From an uncultured Clostridia bacterium (GTDB lineage Bacteria > Bacillota > Clostridia > TANB77 > CAG-508): 54,034 nucleotides of DNA. The stretch spans positions 1-54,034 of the forward strand of contig CANQCT010000004.1 in the NCBI GenBank assembly GCA_947589835.1, given 5' to 3'. Position numbers and translations under genes: made by a program. Positions within the stretch are counted from its first letter, which is position 1. The number at the start of each line of letters is the position of its first letter. Positions 8,817 to 17,190 of the stretch are shown here, in pieces. Below the pieces are notes generated by a model that saw only the letters and a program-made list of their open reading frames with translations, had not been told where the DNA came from and did no database searches.

Positions 8817-9212
8817 ATGAAAGTAATGTTAGATACTAATATTCTTATTTCTGCATTTATATTTAAGAGCAAAAAGATGAATGAACTAATCTATAAGCTT
8901 TCTAAGGAACATGAAATAATAATTTGCTCATATACAGTTGAAGAGCTTAAAGAACTAATAGATACAAAATTCAAAGTAAGTCAAAAAGATTTAGATGAAT
9001 TTTTAAAGAATTTTCCATTTAATTTAGTTTATTCTCCAACTAGTGTGGATAATAAACTATTTAATATTAGAGATAAAAACGATTACATAATTTTATATAC
9101 AGCAATAATAGAAGATGTAGACATATTTATAACAGGAGATAAGGATTTTGATGATATTGACATTGATAAACCTGAGATTATGAATGCTACTGAATTCTTA
9201 GAAAAATATTGA
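8817..9212 (+). CDS. PIN-domain ribonuclease toxin
   Basis: This 131-residue PIN protein has the acidic catalytic set: MLDTNILISAF (first Asp and Asn), YTVEELKEL (Glu), RDKNDYIILYTAIIEDVDIFITGDKDF (the two distal Asp). It would be a metal-dependent RNase of a VapC-like type II toxin-antitoxin system, held inactive by the AbrB-type antitoxin encoded just upstream and translated with it. All acidic residues are present, so it is likely functional. RNA target unknown. Confidence 0.88.
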   Translation: MKVMLDTNILISAFIFKSKKMNELIYKLSKEHEIIICSYTVEELKELIDTKFKVSQKDLDEFLKNFPFNLVYSPTSVDNKLFNIRDKNDYIILYTAIIEDVDIFITGDKDFDDIDIDKPEIMNATEFLEKY

Positions 9213-9267
9213 AAAAAATTTTTAAAGATATGTTACATGTGGGTAAATGTCAATAATTTATGTTGTA

Positions 9268-9317
9268 TGAAAAGCTTTAATTAGAGCATATATGCTTAAA
9301 ATTAAAGCTTTTTTCTT
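9268..9317. terminator. Terminator after the toxin gene
   Basis: AAAAGCTTTAATT and AATTAAAGCTTTTTT pair over a loop that itself contains AGCATATATGCT. The T-run follows the right arm. Confidence 0.75.
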
Positions 9318-9354
9318 TTCTAACACCTTGTCGAAATTTGTCACACGAAAAAGC

Positions 9355-9382
9355 TTGCAAAATAGAAAAAATGCTATATAAT
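9355..9382 (+). promoter_or_regulatory. Promoter in the 9.2-9.9 kb gap
   Basis: TTGCAA, 16 bases and TATAAT are followed about 20 bases later by a small hairpin GCCGAAAGGC. The nearest downstream gene is the Rpn-family gene 500 bases away, so either the leader is long or a small RNA is made. The remaining gap sequence is very AT-rich and shows no open frame. Confidence 0.5.
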
Positions 9383-9506
9383 TAAAGTATTATATTCTTA
9401 GCCGAAAGGCAAGCTATTTTTATCAATTTTATTATAAGCTTTTAAAATAAAATTTTATTTAATCTTAGAATATGGTTACTACACAATAGTTATAATTACA
9501 TTAAAA

Positions 9507-9526
9507 CTTAAATAGCACTATTTAAG
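9507..9526. repeat. Solo palindrome related to the TAGTACTA repeat family
   Basis: Arms CTTAAA and TTTAAG flank TAGCACTA, one base off the TAGTACTA centre of the larger repeats. Flanking words (TAATTACATTAAAA on one side, GCGGGTTAGCTATAAAACC on the other) match, in reverse, the flanks of the 27.6 kb copy. It seems to be an element without the inserted cargo. Confidence 0.6.
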
Positions 9527-9630
9527 CGGGTTAGCTATAAAACCATTAACAAAACATGAATATATAAAAATTTACTTGTATTCATAATTAGTTCTAAAAT
9601 TTAACTTATTCTTTGAATACATTAAAACTA

Positions 9631-9700
9631 AATATTAAAAATCAAAAGTGATTTAGGTATATCTTAATATTAAAATCAAAAATAATTTAGTATATCTTAA
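9631..9700. repeat. Two imperfect tandem copies of a 35-base AT-rich unit
   Basis: The word AATATTAAAAATCAAAA followed by a TATATCTT ending occurs twice in succession and begins a third time. No coding role is visible. Confidence 0.5.
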
Positions 9701-9884
9701 TATTAAAAATCCAAATAAAAATATTAAAAAAAAATTAAAAGCAAATTATAAAAGCATTATAAAAGAACAAGCCTTCTAGCTAATAATATAAAATTTAAAA
9801 AAGCATAAAAAACTAAGTAATATTTTAAAACCCAAAAATATTAATCAGTTTTTATGCAATATGCGAAAGGAAGGAAAACAAATT

Positions 9885-10520
9885 ATGACAGAAAAACAAT
9901 TAACAGAAGAAACAAAAGAAAAAAAGGGAATATTACAACCAAAAAACGATGTAGTATTTCAAGCATTATTTACAAGAGGAAAAGAAAGTATAACTAAGGC
10001 ATTAATAGAAGACATACTAAATATAAAAGTACATAGCCTAGAATTAGACAAAAGCAAAGATTTTTAACTAAACTATTGACTCCATATTTACAAATTGATA
10101 CAATCGAATTACCAAAAGCAATAAAAGAATACGAAAATAACAAACAAAATGCAATGCTTCAATGGATAATGTTTCTAGAAAACCCTAAAAATAAGGAGGT
10201 AGCTAAGATTATGGAAAACAATGAGAATATAAAAGAAGCAAAAGATGAATTAGACAAAATAAGTCAAGACGATATATTAAGAAGGATGGCATTAAAAGCA
10301 GAACTAGAAAGAATGGACCAAGAACAATTACTATATGAAGCAAAGCGAGATGGAAGGCTAGAAGGCAAAATTGAACGGCAAATTGGAACGGAAGATTAGA
10401 GCGGAAAAAAAGAACGGAAAATTAGAGGATGCAAAGAAAATGCTAGAAGAAAAAATAGAAATAGATGTTATTATGAAAGTAACAGGCTTAAGCAAAGAAG
10501 AAATAATGAAAATTTATTAA
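9885..10520 (+). pseudogene. Rpn/PD-(D/E)XK nuclease-family transposase-like gene, internally deleted, with four CGG shift sites
   Basis: The N-terminus (ILQPKNDVVFQALFTRGKES) is typical of Rpn-family PD-(D/E)XK nucleases. After KVHSLELDKSKDF the gene jumps to YLQIDTIELPKAIKEY, the post-catalytic part, so roughly 100 codons including the active site are missing and two stops occur near 10066. The C-terminal tail has the family's repeated LEGK unit followed by LEDAKKMLEEKIEIDVIMKV and ends KEEIMKIY at 10520. Each of four successive Gly codons there (10377, 10390, 10403, 10416) is preceded by one extra C, giving CGG in frame each time and a 13-base period. Skipping each C restores one frame to the family-typical end. 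Start ATG 9885 has AAGGAAGG upstream. Not an active nuclease, but the tail is informative about recoding. Confidence 0.75.
10376..10418 (+). other. Cluster of four CGG +1 recoding sites
   Basis: In-frame CGG occurs at 10376, 10389, 10402 and 10415, each after a Glu codon (GAA, GAA, GAG, GAA). Each CGG is in frame only if the previous site has shifted by +1. The fourth base is C at the first site and A at the other three. Reading GGC/GGA/GGA/GGA gives the repeating E-G-K/R pattern. Confidence 0.7.
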
Positions 10521-10525
10521 AAATT

Positions 10526-10560
10526 AAAATGTCAACATTCATTGTTGGCATTTTTCATTT
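10526..10560. terminator. Terminator hairpin identical to the one near 1.25 kb
   Basis: The same TGTCAACA/TGTTGGCA stem and TTTTTCATTT tail as at 1246-1280. It follows the Rpn-family stop by 6 bases. Confidence 0.65.
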
Positions 10561-10688
10561 GAATAATTGTTGGTATATAGGACATTCCAGGCATAATATA
10601 CTTTAAATAAAAGAAAATGAAAAGAAGTATAGTATTTTCAATATACTATATGTGTCTTTAAACCAAGCAAGAAAGGATGAAATTTTTT

Positions 10689-11447
10689 ATGAAAGTAATT
10701 ACTATAAAAAGGAAAAGTATCTTCAAAATTACATTAATAATGTCATTTATATTAATGCTAGGAATGTTCACAACATCATTTGGAATGCAATATTATTATA
10801 ATGTTGACTTTTCAACAGGACTAGTAACTGCAACTACACTTAATGTAAGAAGTGGTCCCGGAATACAATATAAAATTATTGCAACTGTAAATAAAAATGA
10901 ATATATTAGAGTCTTTGCAGGAGTTGGAGACTGGTACATTGTACAAGTGGAAGGAGATTATGTTGGAGCAGTAAATAAAAGTTATGTAAAACCTATTTAT
11001 CCCAATTCATCAAATAGTGGAAAAACAAACAATAATACAGGAAACACGCAAATATCATATACAATGAATTCAGATGAAAAAGAGGTGTTTAATTTAATTA
11101 ATCAGCAAAGAATTAATAATGGCTTAACAGCCTTAAAAGTAGATGAAGAAGTGCAAAGAGTAGCAAGAATAAAAGCACAAGATATGGTAGAAAACAATTA
11201 CTTTTCTCATACATCACCAATATATGGTTCTCCATTTAATATGTTAAATAGTTTTAAAATATCATATAAAACCGCAGGAGAAAACATAGCTGGAAATTCG
11301 AGTAATAGTGGTGCTGTTAATGCTTGGATGAATTCATCTGGACATAAGGCTAATATTTTAAACTCTAATTTTAATTATACTGGAATAGGAGTAGTTAGTA
11401 GCCCTAAATATGGAAAAGTCTTTGTGCAAATGTTTATAGGAAAATAA
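10689..11447 (+). CDS. Secreted SH3b-CAP (SCP/PR1-like) protein
   Basis: The 252-residue product starts with a signal peptide (basic KRKSIFK, then a hydrophobic run to about residue 30). A bacterial SH3 domain follows (residues about 38-98: ATTLNVRSGPGIQYKIIATV and GDWYIVQVEG). After an Asn/Ser/Thr-rich linker comes a CAP domain (residues about 125-252) with LINQQRINNGL, FSHTSPIYGSPF, AGENIAG and SSGHKANILNSNF, which are the CAP signature blocks including both His. It resembles YkwD/SafA-associated secreted CAP proteins of spore formers and probably binds the cell wall. ATG 10677 is also possible, but AAGAAAGG touches it, whereas ATG 10689 has proper spacing. Confidence 0.88.
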   Translation: MKVITIKRKSIFKITLIMSFILMLGMFTTSFGMQYYYNVDFSTGLVTATTLNVRSGPGIQYKIIATVNKNEYIRVFAGVGDWYIVQVEGDYVGAVNKSYVKPIYPNSSNSGKTNNNTGNTQISYTMNSDEKEVFNLINQQRINNGLTALKVDEEVQRVARIKAQDMVENNYFSHTSPIYGSPFNMLNSFKISYKTAGENIAGNSSNSGAVNAWMNSSGHKANILNSNFNYTGIGVVSSPKYGKVFVQMFIGK

Positions 11448-11484
11448 TTAAAAACATAGTAATTTTTATGTTAACAGTTAACTT

Positions 11485-11602
11485 GCTTAGAAATAGTACT
11501 AGTTTTCTTGTTCTTCAAATTGCCCGTTGCAGGGGCAAGCTCAAAGAAGTAAAGTCAGAACGGGACCTCTCAAAACTGCGAAAAATAGTACTATTTCTAA
11601 GC
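11485..11602 (+). repeat. TAGTACTA palindromic repeat, copy 1 (full, + orientation)
   Basis: Outer arms GCTTAGAAA and TTTCTAAGC are perfect complements. Each is followed or preceded by TAGTACTA, and the cargo between starts GTTTTCTTGTTCTTCAAATT and ends CAAAACTGCGAAAAA. Conserved inner blocks are GCCCGTTGC, CAAAGAAG and TCAGAACGGGACCT; the stretches between them vary. GCCCGTT pairs with AACGGGAC. It lies between the CAP gene and the Ca2+ ATPase. Confidence 0.85.
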
Positions 11603-11734
11603 TTTAATGTAATTATAACTATTAACTAGTAACTATTTTTATAATAAACAAAAAATATTGATATTTTTTATAAAATAAAATATAATAAAAAACAAATAAT
11701 AATACAAAATATAAAAATACAAGGAGATAAGAAA

Positions 11735-14509
11735 ATGGAAGAAAACGAAAGTAACTGGTTTAATAAAAGCATAGAAGAAGTTGAAAAATATTTTGAAGTA
11801 GATAAAACTAAAGGTTTATCTAATGAGCAAGTAGAAAGCCTAAGGGCAAAATATGGAACAAACGAATTAGAAACCAAAAAGAAAAAAAGTTTATTTGTAA
11901 AATTTTTAGAACAATTTAAAGATTTTATGATTATTATTTTAATAATAGCAGCCATTATTTCAGGAATAGTAGGCTATATAGAAGGAGAAGGCATTACAGA
12001 TTCTGTTATAATTTTAATAGTAGTAATAGTTAATGCTATTATAGGTGTAGCACAAGAAAGCAAGGCAGAAAAATCATTAGAGGCTTTGCAAAAACTAAGT
12101 TCACATGTGGCAAAGGTATTAAGAAATGGAAATGTAGAAGTAGTTCCATCTAAAGAATTAGTACCAGGAGATATTGTAATATTAGATACTGGCGACTTTG
12201 TACCAGCAGACTTAAGAATTGTAGAAGCGGTTAATTTAAAATCACAAGAAGCTTCTTTAACAGGTGAATCTGTTCCAGTAGAAAAAATTACATCTAAAAT
12301 AGAAAAAGAAAAGCTAGGAATAGGAGATAGAGCAAACATGCTATTTTCTTCTAGCTTAATTACTTATGGAAGAGGAAAAGGCATTGTAACTCAAACTGGA
12401 ATGAATACAGAAGTAGGAAAAATTGCAGGAATGATTAATAATACAGTAGATGCCGAGACCCCGCTTCAACAAAAACTAAATAAACTTGGAAAAACACTAG
12501 GAATAGCAGCAATAGTTATTTGTATTATTATTTTTGTTATAGGCTTGTTATATGGAAAAAATCCAATAGATATGTTCATGACAGCAGTAAGCTTAGCAGT
12601 AGCAGCAATTCCAGAAGGCTTAGCTGCAGTTTCTACAATAGTTTTAGCAATAGGTGTACAAAGAATGGTAAAAAAACATGCTATTGTTAAAAAACTTCCA
12701 GCAGTAGAAACTTTAGGAAGCACCACTGTAATTTGCTCAGATAAAACCGGAACTTTAACACAAAATAAAATGACTGTAAAAAAAGTTTTCTATAATGGAA
12801 AACTAGTAAATATGGAAGATGCTGAAAACACAGAAAATATGCCAGAAGAATTAGAAAAATTAGTTTATATTAGCATGTTTTGCAATGATACAAAAGTTGC
12901 AACTGATAAAACATTAACAGGAGAACCAACAGAAACAGCATTAATAGATATGGGCTTTAACCTAGGATTTCAGCCAGCAATATTAGAGCAATTTCCACGA
13001 GTTAAAGAGCTTCCATTTGATTCAGAAAGAAAACTTATGACAACTGTTCATAAAGCAGTAGATAAATATGTAGTATACACCAAAGGTGGAATAGATGAAT
13101 TACTACAAAAATGTAGTAGTTATAGCTTAAATGGTGTTATTAAAGAAGATATAGAAAACTATAAGCAAGAAATTACAAAACAAAATGAACAAATGGCAGA
13201 AAATGCACTTAGAGTTTTAGGTATGGCGTATAAAGAGCTAGACCATGAACCAACAGACGATGAAGTAAAACAAATAGAAAAAGATTTAACTTATGTTGGT
13301 ATGGTAGGGATGATAGATCCACCAAGAGAAGAAGTTAAAGAAGCAGTAGAAAAGTGTAAAAAAGCAGGAATAAAAACAGTTATGATTACAGGTGACCATA
13401 AAATAACTGCAATAGCAATAGCAAAAGCATTAGGTATCTTAGAAAATGAAGCGGAAGCTATAACAGGTTCAGAGCTTGAAAATATGACTGATGAAGAATT
13501 AATAAAAAATGTAAGAAAATATAGTGTTTATGCAAGAGTATCGCCAGAGCACAAAGTTAGAATTGTAAAAGCTTGGCAAGCAAATGGCGAAATTGTTGCT
13601 ATGACAGGAGATGGTGTAAATGATGCACCTGCTTTAAAAACAGCAGATATTGGATGTGCAATGGGAATTGTAGGCACAGATGTATCTAAAGAGGCAGCAG
13701 ATGTAATTTTAACAGACGATAACTTTGCAACCATAGTATCTTCTGTTGAAGAAGGTAGAAGAATTTATGATAACATTTTAAAGGCAATACAATTTTTACT
13801 TTCTAGCAATGTAGGAGAAATAATTATACTATTTGTTGCAATACTAATTACACCACTGCTAAGTAATTGGTTTGGAATTGATGTAAATTTAATAGTACCA
13901 CTTTTACCAATTCACATTTTATGGATTAACTTAGTAACAGATTCACTTCCAGCTTTAGCCCTAGCAGTAGATCCACCAGAAAAAGATATAATGAATAGAA
14001 AACCATTAAAACCAAAACAGGGTGTATTTACTAAAGGAATGACCTGGAGAATAATCTACCAAGGTGTTATGATAGGATTAATTACATTAATAGCATTTTG
14101 CATAGGCTTAGCAACACCTGAAAATGTTCTTCCAGAAGTACAAGTAACAGAAGCAAACGGAGTAATAAGAACATTAAGAGCAGAAGAAGTAAAAGTAGAA
14201 ATAGGCCAGGCAATGGCATTTACTGTTTTAGCATTATCTGAACTTGTACATGTATTTAATATTAGAAATAACAAAAAATCTATTTTCAAAACTGGAATTT
14301 TCAATAATAGTAAATTAATATTAGCAACAGTTGTATCTGCAATGCTTATGATTATAATATTAGTAATAGAACCATTAAGACATATTTTTAGCATTCCAGT
14401 ATTACCACTTATGAACATAATAGAAATTATAGTACTAGTGTTTTCACCAATTTTAATTGTAGAATTATTTAAGTTATTTAAAATTAATACGACAAAAGAT
14501 GAACAATAA
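11735..14509 (+). CDS. Calcium-translocating P-type ATPase (type IIA/PMCA-like)
   Basis: The 924-residue protein is full-length for a bacterial Ca2+ ATPase. It has an N-terminal cation-ATPase domain (WFNKSIEEVEKYF), paired helices near residues 65-105, the actuator loop with LTGESVPVEK, helix 4 with AAIPEGLAAV near residue 293 (the ion-coordinating PEGL), the phosphorylation motif SDKTGTLTQNK near residue 336, the nucleotide domain with TGDHKITA and MTGDGVNDAPALK, and a C-terminal block of about six helices. It pumps Ca2+ (or Mn2+) out of the cytoplasm using ATP. AAGGAGAT precedes the ATG. It is flanked on both sides by palindromic repeats and is likely monocistronic. Confidence 0.93.
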   Translation: MEENESNWFNKSIEEVEKYFEVDKTKGLSNEQVESLRAKYGTNELETKKKKSLFVKFLEQFKDFMIIILIIAAIISGIVGYIEGEGITDSVIILIVVIVNAIIGVAQESKAEKSLEALQKLSSHVAKVLRNGNVEVVPSKELVPGDIVILDTGDFVPADLRIVEAVNLKSQEASLTGESVPVEKITSKIEKEKLGIGDRANMLFSSSLITYGRGKGIVTQTGMNTEVGKIAGMINNTVDAETPLQQKLNKLGKTLGIAAIVICIIIFVIGLLYGKNPIDMFMTAVSLAVAAIPEGLAAVSTIVLAIGVQRMVKKHAIVKKLPAVETLGSTTVICSDKTGTLTQNKMTVKKVFYNGKLVNMEDAENTENMPEELEKLVYISMFCNDTKVATDKTLTGEPTETALIDMGFNLGFQPAILEQFPRVKELPFDSERKLMTTVHKAVDKYVVYTKGGIDELLQKCSSYSLNGVIKEDIENYKQEITKQNEQMAENALRVLGMAYKELDHEPTDDEVKQIEKDLTYVGMVGMIDPPREEVKEAVEKCKKAGIKTVMITGDHKITAIAIAKALGILENEAEAITGSELENMTDEELIKNVRKYSVYARVSPEHKVRIVKAWQANGEIVAMTGDGVNDAPALKTADIGCAMGIVGTDVSKEAADVILTDDNFATIVSSVEEGRRIYDNILKAIQFLLSSNVGEIIILFVAILITPLLSNWFGIDVNLIVPLLPIHILWINLVTDSLPALALAVDPPEKDIMNRKPLKPKQGVFTKGMTWRIIYQGVMIGLITLIAFCIGLATPENVLPEVQVTEANGVIRTLRAEEVKVEIGQAMAFTVLALSELVHVFNIRNNKKSIFKTGIFNNSKLILATVVSAMLMIIILVIEPLRHIFSIPVLPLMNIIEIIVLVFSPILIVELFKLFKINTTKDEQ

Positions 14510-14522
14510 CAATACAATTCAT

Positions 14523-14673
14523 AAGCTTAAAATAGTCCGCCACGTCGCTTGCGCATGCTATATGTTTTTTCTAGGGCTAAAGCACGAAAAAACATATAAG
14601 CATGCCGCTGTGGCTACTCTATAATTTATAACTAATTTTATAGATAACCCGTTTAACTAGTACTATTTAAGCT
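14523..14673. repeat. Variant of the TAGTACTA repeat carrying a different hairpin cargo
   Basis: Outer arms AGCTTAAAATAGT and ACTATTTAAGCT match the palindrome of the repeat family, but the inside is different. A long hairpin has arms GCATGCTATATGTTTTTTC and GAAAAAACATATAAGCATGC within flanking CCGCCAC and GTGGC. It lies between the Ca2+ ATPase and the deacetylase gene. Confidence 0.65.
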
Positions 14674-14785
14674 TTAATTTTATATGCAATATAATTTTAA
14701 AAAAATTCCTTAAATTGACTATTAAATTTTTTTCAAATAGTATATAATACTTAAAGAAAAAATAAGTCGATTTAAGGTGTTTTTT

Positions 14786-15802
14786 ATGTTAATGTATAGT
14801 ATTGAAGTTGTTAAAAAAAATAAAAAAAGAAAAATGGTAATAATGCTATTCATTATGGCCTTTATATTAATTGGCTTAGCTGTATTTGGAGGAATTAAAC
14901 TTGCACAGTATGAATATTTAGTTAAAAACCCAATTAATTTTTCTCAAGAAAGTAATCCAAATAATCAAAGCATAAATAATAATGCGGAAAATGGGCAAAA
15001 TAATGAAGTAAGTAACCAAGGTGCAAATGGTGGCAATGAAAATTCTGAAATTACAAATGATGAAAATGGAAATTCTCAAAATCAAAATGGAAGTCAAGAA
15101 AGTGAAAAAACTCCAAGCAAAAATACTTCTGCACAAAATGACAAAAGTTTAACAGATGAACAAATTAATGCAATTAATAATATATATAAATCAAATACAA
15201 AAAGAGTATTTTTAACTTTTGATGATGGCCCATCAAGTACTGTAACACCAGATATATTAAATACTTTAAAAAGTGAGAACATAAAAGCTACATTTTTTGT
15301 ATTAGGAACTATGGTAAAATCAAATCCAGAAATTTTAAAAAGAGAACGCGAAGAGGGCCACTATATTGCAAATCATGGATATTCACACGTATACAAAAAA
15401 GTATATGAAAATAAAAATAAACCACTTGAAGAATATAATAAAACAAATGAGCTAATTCAAAAAGCTTTAAATGACCCTACTTATCAATCAAATGTTTTTA
15501 GGTTTCCAGGTGGCTCAAATGGCGGATATTATGATGATATAAAAACAGAAGCAAAGAAAATTTTAAAACAAAATCATATTGCATATTTAGATTGGAATGC
15601 GCTTACAAATGATTCAGCAGGAGCAACCACTGAAGAAGAAATGCTAAAAAATTTAAAATCTACTTCTAAAGGAAAAAACAGTGTTGTAGTATTAATGCAT
15701 GATGCACCAAACAAAAAGCAAACTGCTAAAACATTGCCTAAAGTTATAGAATATTTTAAAAATAATGGTTATACATTTCAAAACTTATATGATATTATAT
15801 AA
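14786..15802 (+). CDS. Polysaccharide deacetylase, membrane-anchored
   Basis: The 338-residue product has an N-terminal transmembrane anchor (hydrophobic run about residues 18-40), an Asn/Gln/Ser/Glu-rich linker to about residue 125, and a NodB-type deacetylase domain: FLTFDDGPSS (metal Asp and catalytic Asp), HGYSH (zinc-binding His pair spaced HxxxH), VFRFPGGSN, DWNALTNDS and VVLMHDAPN. It would remove acetyl groups from peptidoglycan or related polymers outside the membrane. I chose ATG 14786 because AAGG lies about 10 bases upstream; GTG 14777 is less well placed. The low-complexity linker is typical for wall-spanning proteins. Confidence 0.9.
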   Translation: MLMYSIEVVKKNKKRKMVIMLFIMAFILIGLAVFGGIKLAQYEYLVKNPINFSQESNPNNQSINNNAENGQNNEVSNQGANGGNENSEITNDENGNSQNQNGSQESEKTPSKNTSAQNDKSLTDEQINAINNIYKSNTKRVFLTFDDGPSSTVTPDILNTLKSENIKATFFVLGTMVKSNPEILKREREEGHYIANHGYSHVYKKVYENKNKPLEEYNKTNELIQKALNDPTYQSNVFRFPGGSNGGYYDDIKTEAKKILKQNHIAYLDWNALTNDSAGATTEEEMLKNLKSTSKGKNSVVVLMHDAPNKKQTAKTLPKVIEYFKNNGYTFQNLYDII

Positions 15803-15875
15803 ATACAAAAGCAATTTGCTAAATATGTTATGAAAAATATATTGCACATTTTAAAACTTAAGCAAGGAGGCAAAA

Positions 15876-16721
15876 ATGTATGATGTTATTGTAGTAGGCA
15901 GTGGACCTGCTGGAATTACTGCTAGTATTTATGCCAAAAGAAGAAACTTATCTGTTCTTATTATTTCTAAAAATAATAGTGCTGTTCAAAAAACAGATAA
16001 AATAGAAAATTATTATGGCTTTCCTAATGGAATTACAGGCAAAGAACTTTATGAAAATGGAATAAAGCAAGCACATAATTTAGGCATAGAATTAGTAGAA
16101 GATGAAATAGTTTCGATTGAATTTTTAGAAACTTTTAAAGTTGAAACAGTAAATTCTAAATATGAAGCAAAATCAGTAATTTTAGCAACAGGTACAAATA
16201 GAAATACACCTAAAATTAATGGTATAAAGGAATTTGAAGGAAGGGGAATTAGCTATTGTGCAGTTTGTGATGCATACTTTTTCAAAGGAAAGGATGTAGC
16301 AGTTTTAGGCAGTGGAAATTATGCAATTCATGAATTAGAACAGCTAAAGCCAATAGTAAAATCTGTTACAATTCTAACTAATGGAAATAAAATTATAGAA
16401 AATAGAAATGTAGAAGCAAATGTAATAGAAAAGCCAATAAAAAGCTTTAATGGCGAAAATAAAATTCAAGAAGTAGAATTTGAAGATAATACTAAAAAAG
16501 AAATTAGTGCTGTTTTTGTAGCACAAGGAACAGCATCAAGCAATGATTTAGCTAGAAAAATAGGTGCAAGAATAGAAAATAATTACATTGTAGTAAACCA
16601 AAATATGGAAACCACAGTACCAGGGCTATTTGCTTGCGGAGACTGCACAGGCGGACTTTTGCAAATATCAAAGGCAATATATGAAGGGGCAGTAGCAGGC
16701 TTATCAATATTAAAAAAATAA
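15876..16721 (+). CDS. trxB: Thioredoxin reductase-like flavoprotein
   Basis: At 281 residues it is slightly short for TrxB (about 310). VVGSGPAGITASIYA is the FAD-binding GxGxxG motif, YCAVCDAYF is the redox-active CxxC, VLGSGNYAIHELEQL is the reduced second nucleotide-binding motif, and FACGDCTGG is the C-terminal FAD motif. In the NAD(P)H site the usual GGGxSA reads GSGNYA and the basic HRR motif is absent, so the electron donor may not be NADPH; a ferredoxin-type donor is possible. It is followed 13 bases later by thioredoxin, with AAGGAGG before both genes, so the pair is an operon maintaining cytoplasmic thiols. Confidence 0.85.
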   Translation: MYDVIVVGSGPAGITASIYAKRRNLSVLIISKNNSAVQKTDKIENYYGFPNGITGKELYENGIKQAHNLGIELVEDEIVSIEFLETFKVETVNSKYEAKSVILATGTNRNTPKINGIKEFEGRGISYCAVCDAYFFKGKDVAVLGSGNYAIHELEQLKPIVKSVTILTNGNKIIENRNVEANVIEKPIKSFNGENKIQEVEFEDNTKKEISAVFVAQGTASSNDLARKIGARIENNYIVVNQNMETTVPGLFACGDCTGGLLQISKAIYEGAVAGLSILKK

Positions 16722-16734
16722 GGAGGAAAATATT

Positions 16735-17046
16735 ATGTCATTAGTTAATTTAAATAGTGAAAATTTTACAAAAGAAGTATTAGAAGAGGAAAAGCCAGTG
16801 CTTATTGATTTTTGGGCAGATTGGTGCTCACCATGCAAAATGATGGCTCCAGTAGTAGATAATATAGCAGAAAGCATGTCAGATACAGTTAAAGTATGTA
16901 AAGTAAATATAGACGAAAATGAAGAATTAGCAGAAGAATATGGTATAATGAGCATACCAACTTTTATAGTTATAAAAAATGGAAAAGAAACAGGAAGAAC
17001 TGTTGGAGTTCAATCAAAAGAAGAATTATTAAGAATATTACAATAA
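16735..17046 (+). CDS. trxA: Thioredoxin
   Basis: This is a 103-residue classical thioredoxin. The active site is WADWCSPCKMMAPV (WCSPC rather than WCGPC), with the cis-proline loop SIPTFIVIKNG and the expected beta-alpha ending. It is coupled to the reductase gene immediately upstream and would reduce protein disulfides and serve reductases such as ribonucleotide reductase. The Gly-to-Ser change in the CxxC loop is modest and likely shifts redox potential slightly. Confidence 0.95.
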   Translation: MSLVNLNSENFTKEVLEEEKPVLIDFWADWCSPCKMMAPVVDNIAESMSDTVKVCKVNIDENEELAEEYGIMSIPTFIVIKNGKETGRTVGVQSKEELLRILQ

Positions 17047-17190
17047 AAACTTCTTTTTGAGCTTAAGCTATTATAGTAATATTGCTATACAGCAAGAAAT
17101 AACTAAATAAAAAAATATAAATGTAGCAAAAAAGTGTTAACAAGAAACGGGAAGGAGAAATGTCAAATTTAATTTTGACAAAAAAGCAAA

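Noticed and set aside
14056..14517. Long antisense open frames such as the one opposite the Ca2+ ATPase
   Set aside because: These are shadows of strong coding regions in AT-rich DNA; they lack ribosome sites and recognisable domains.
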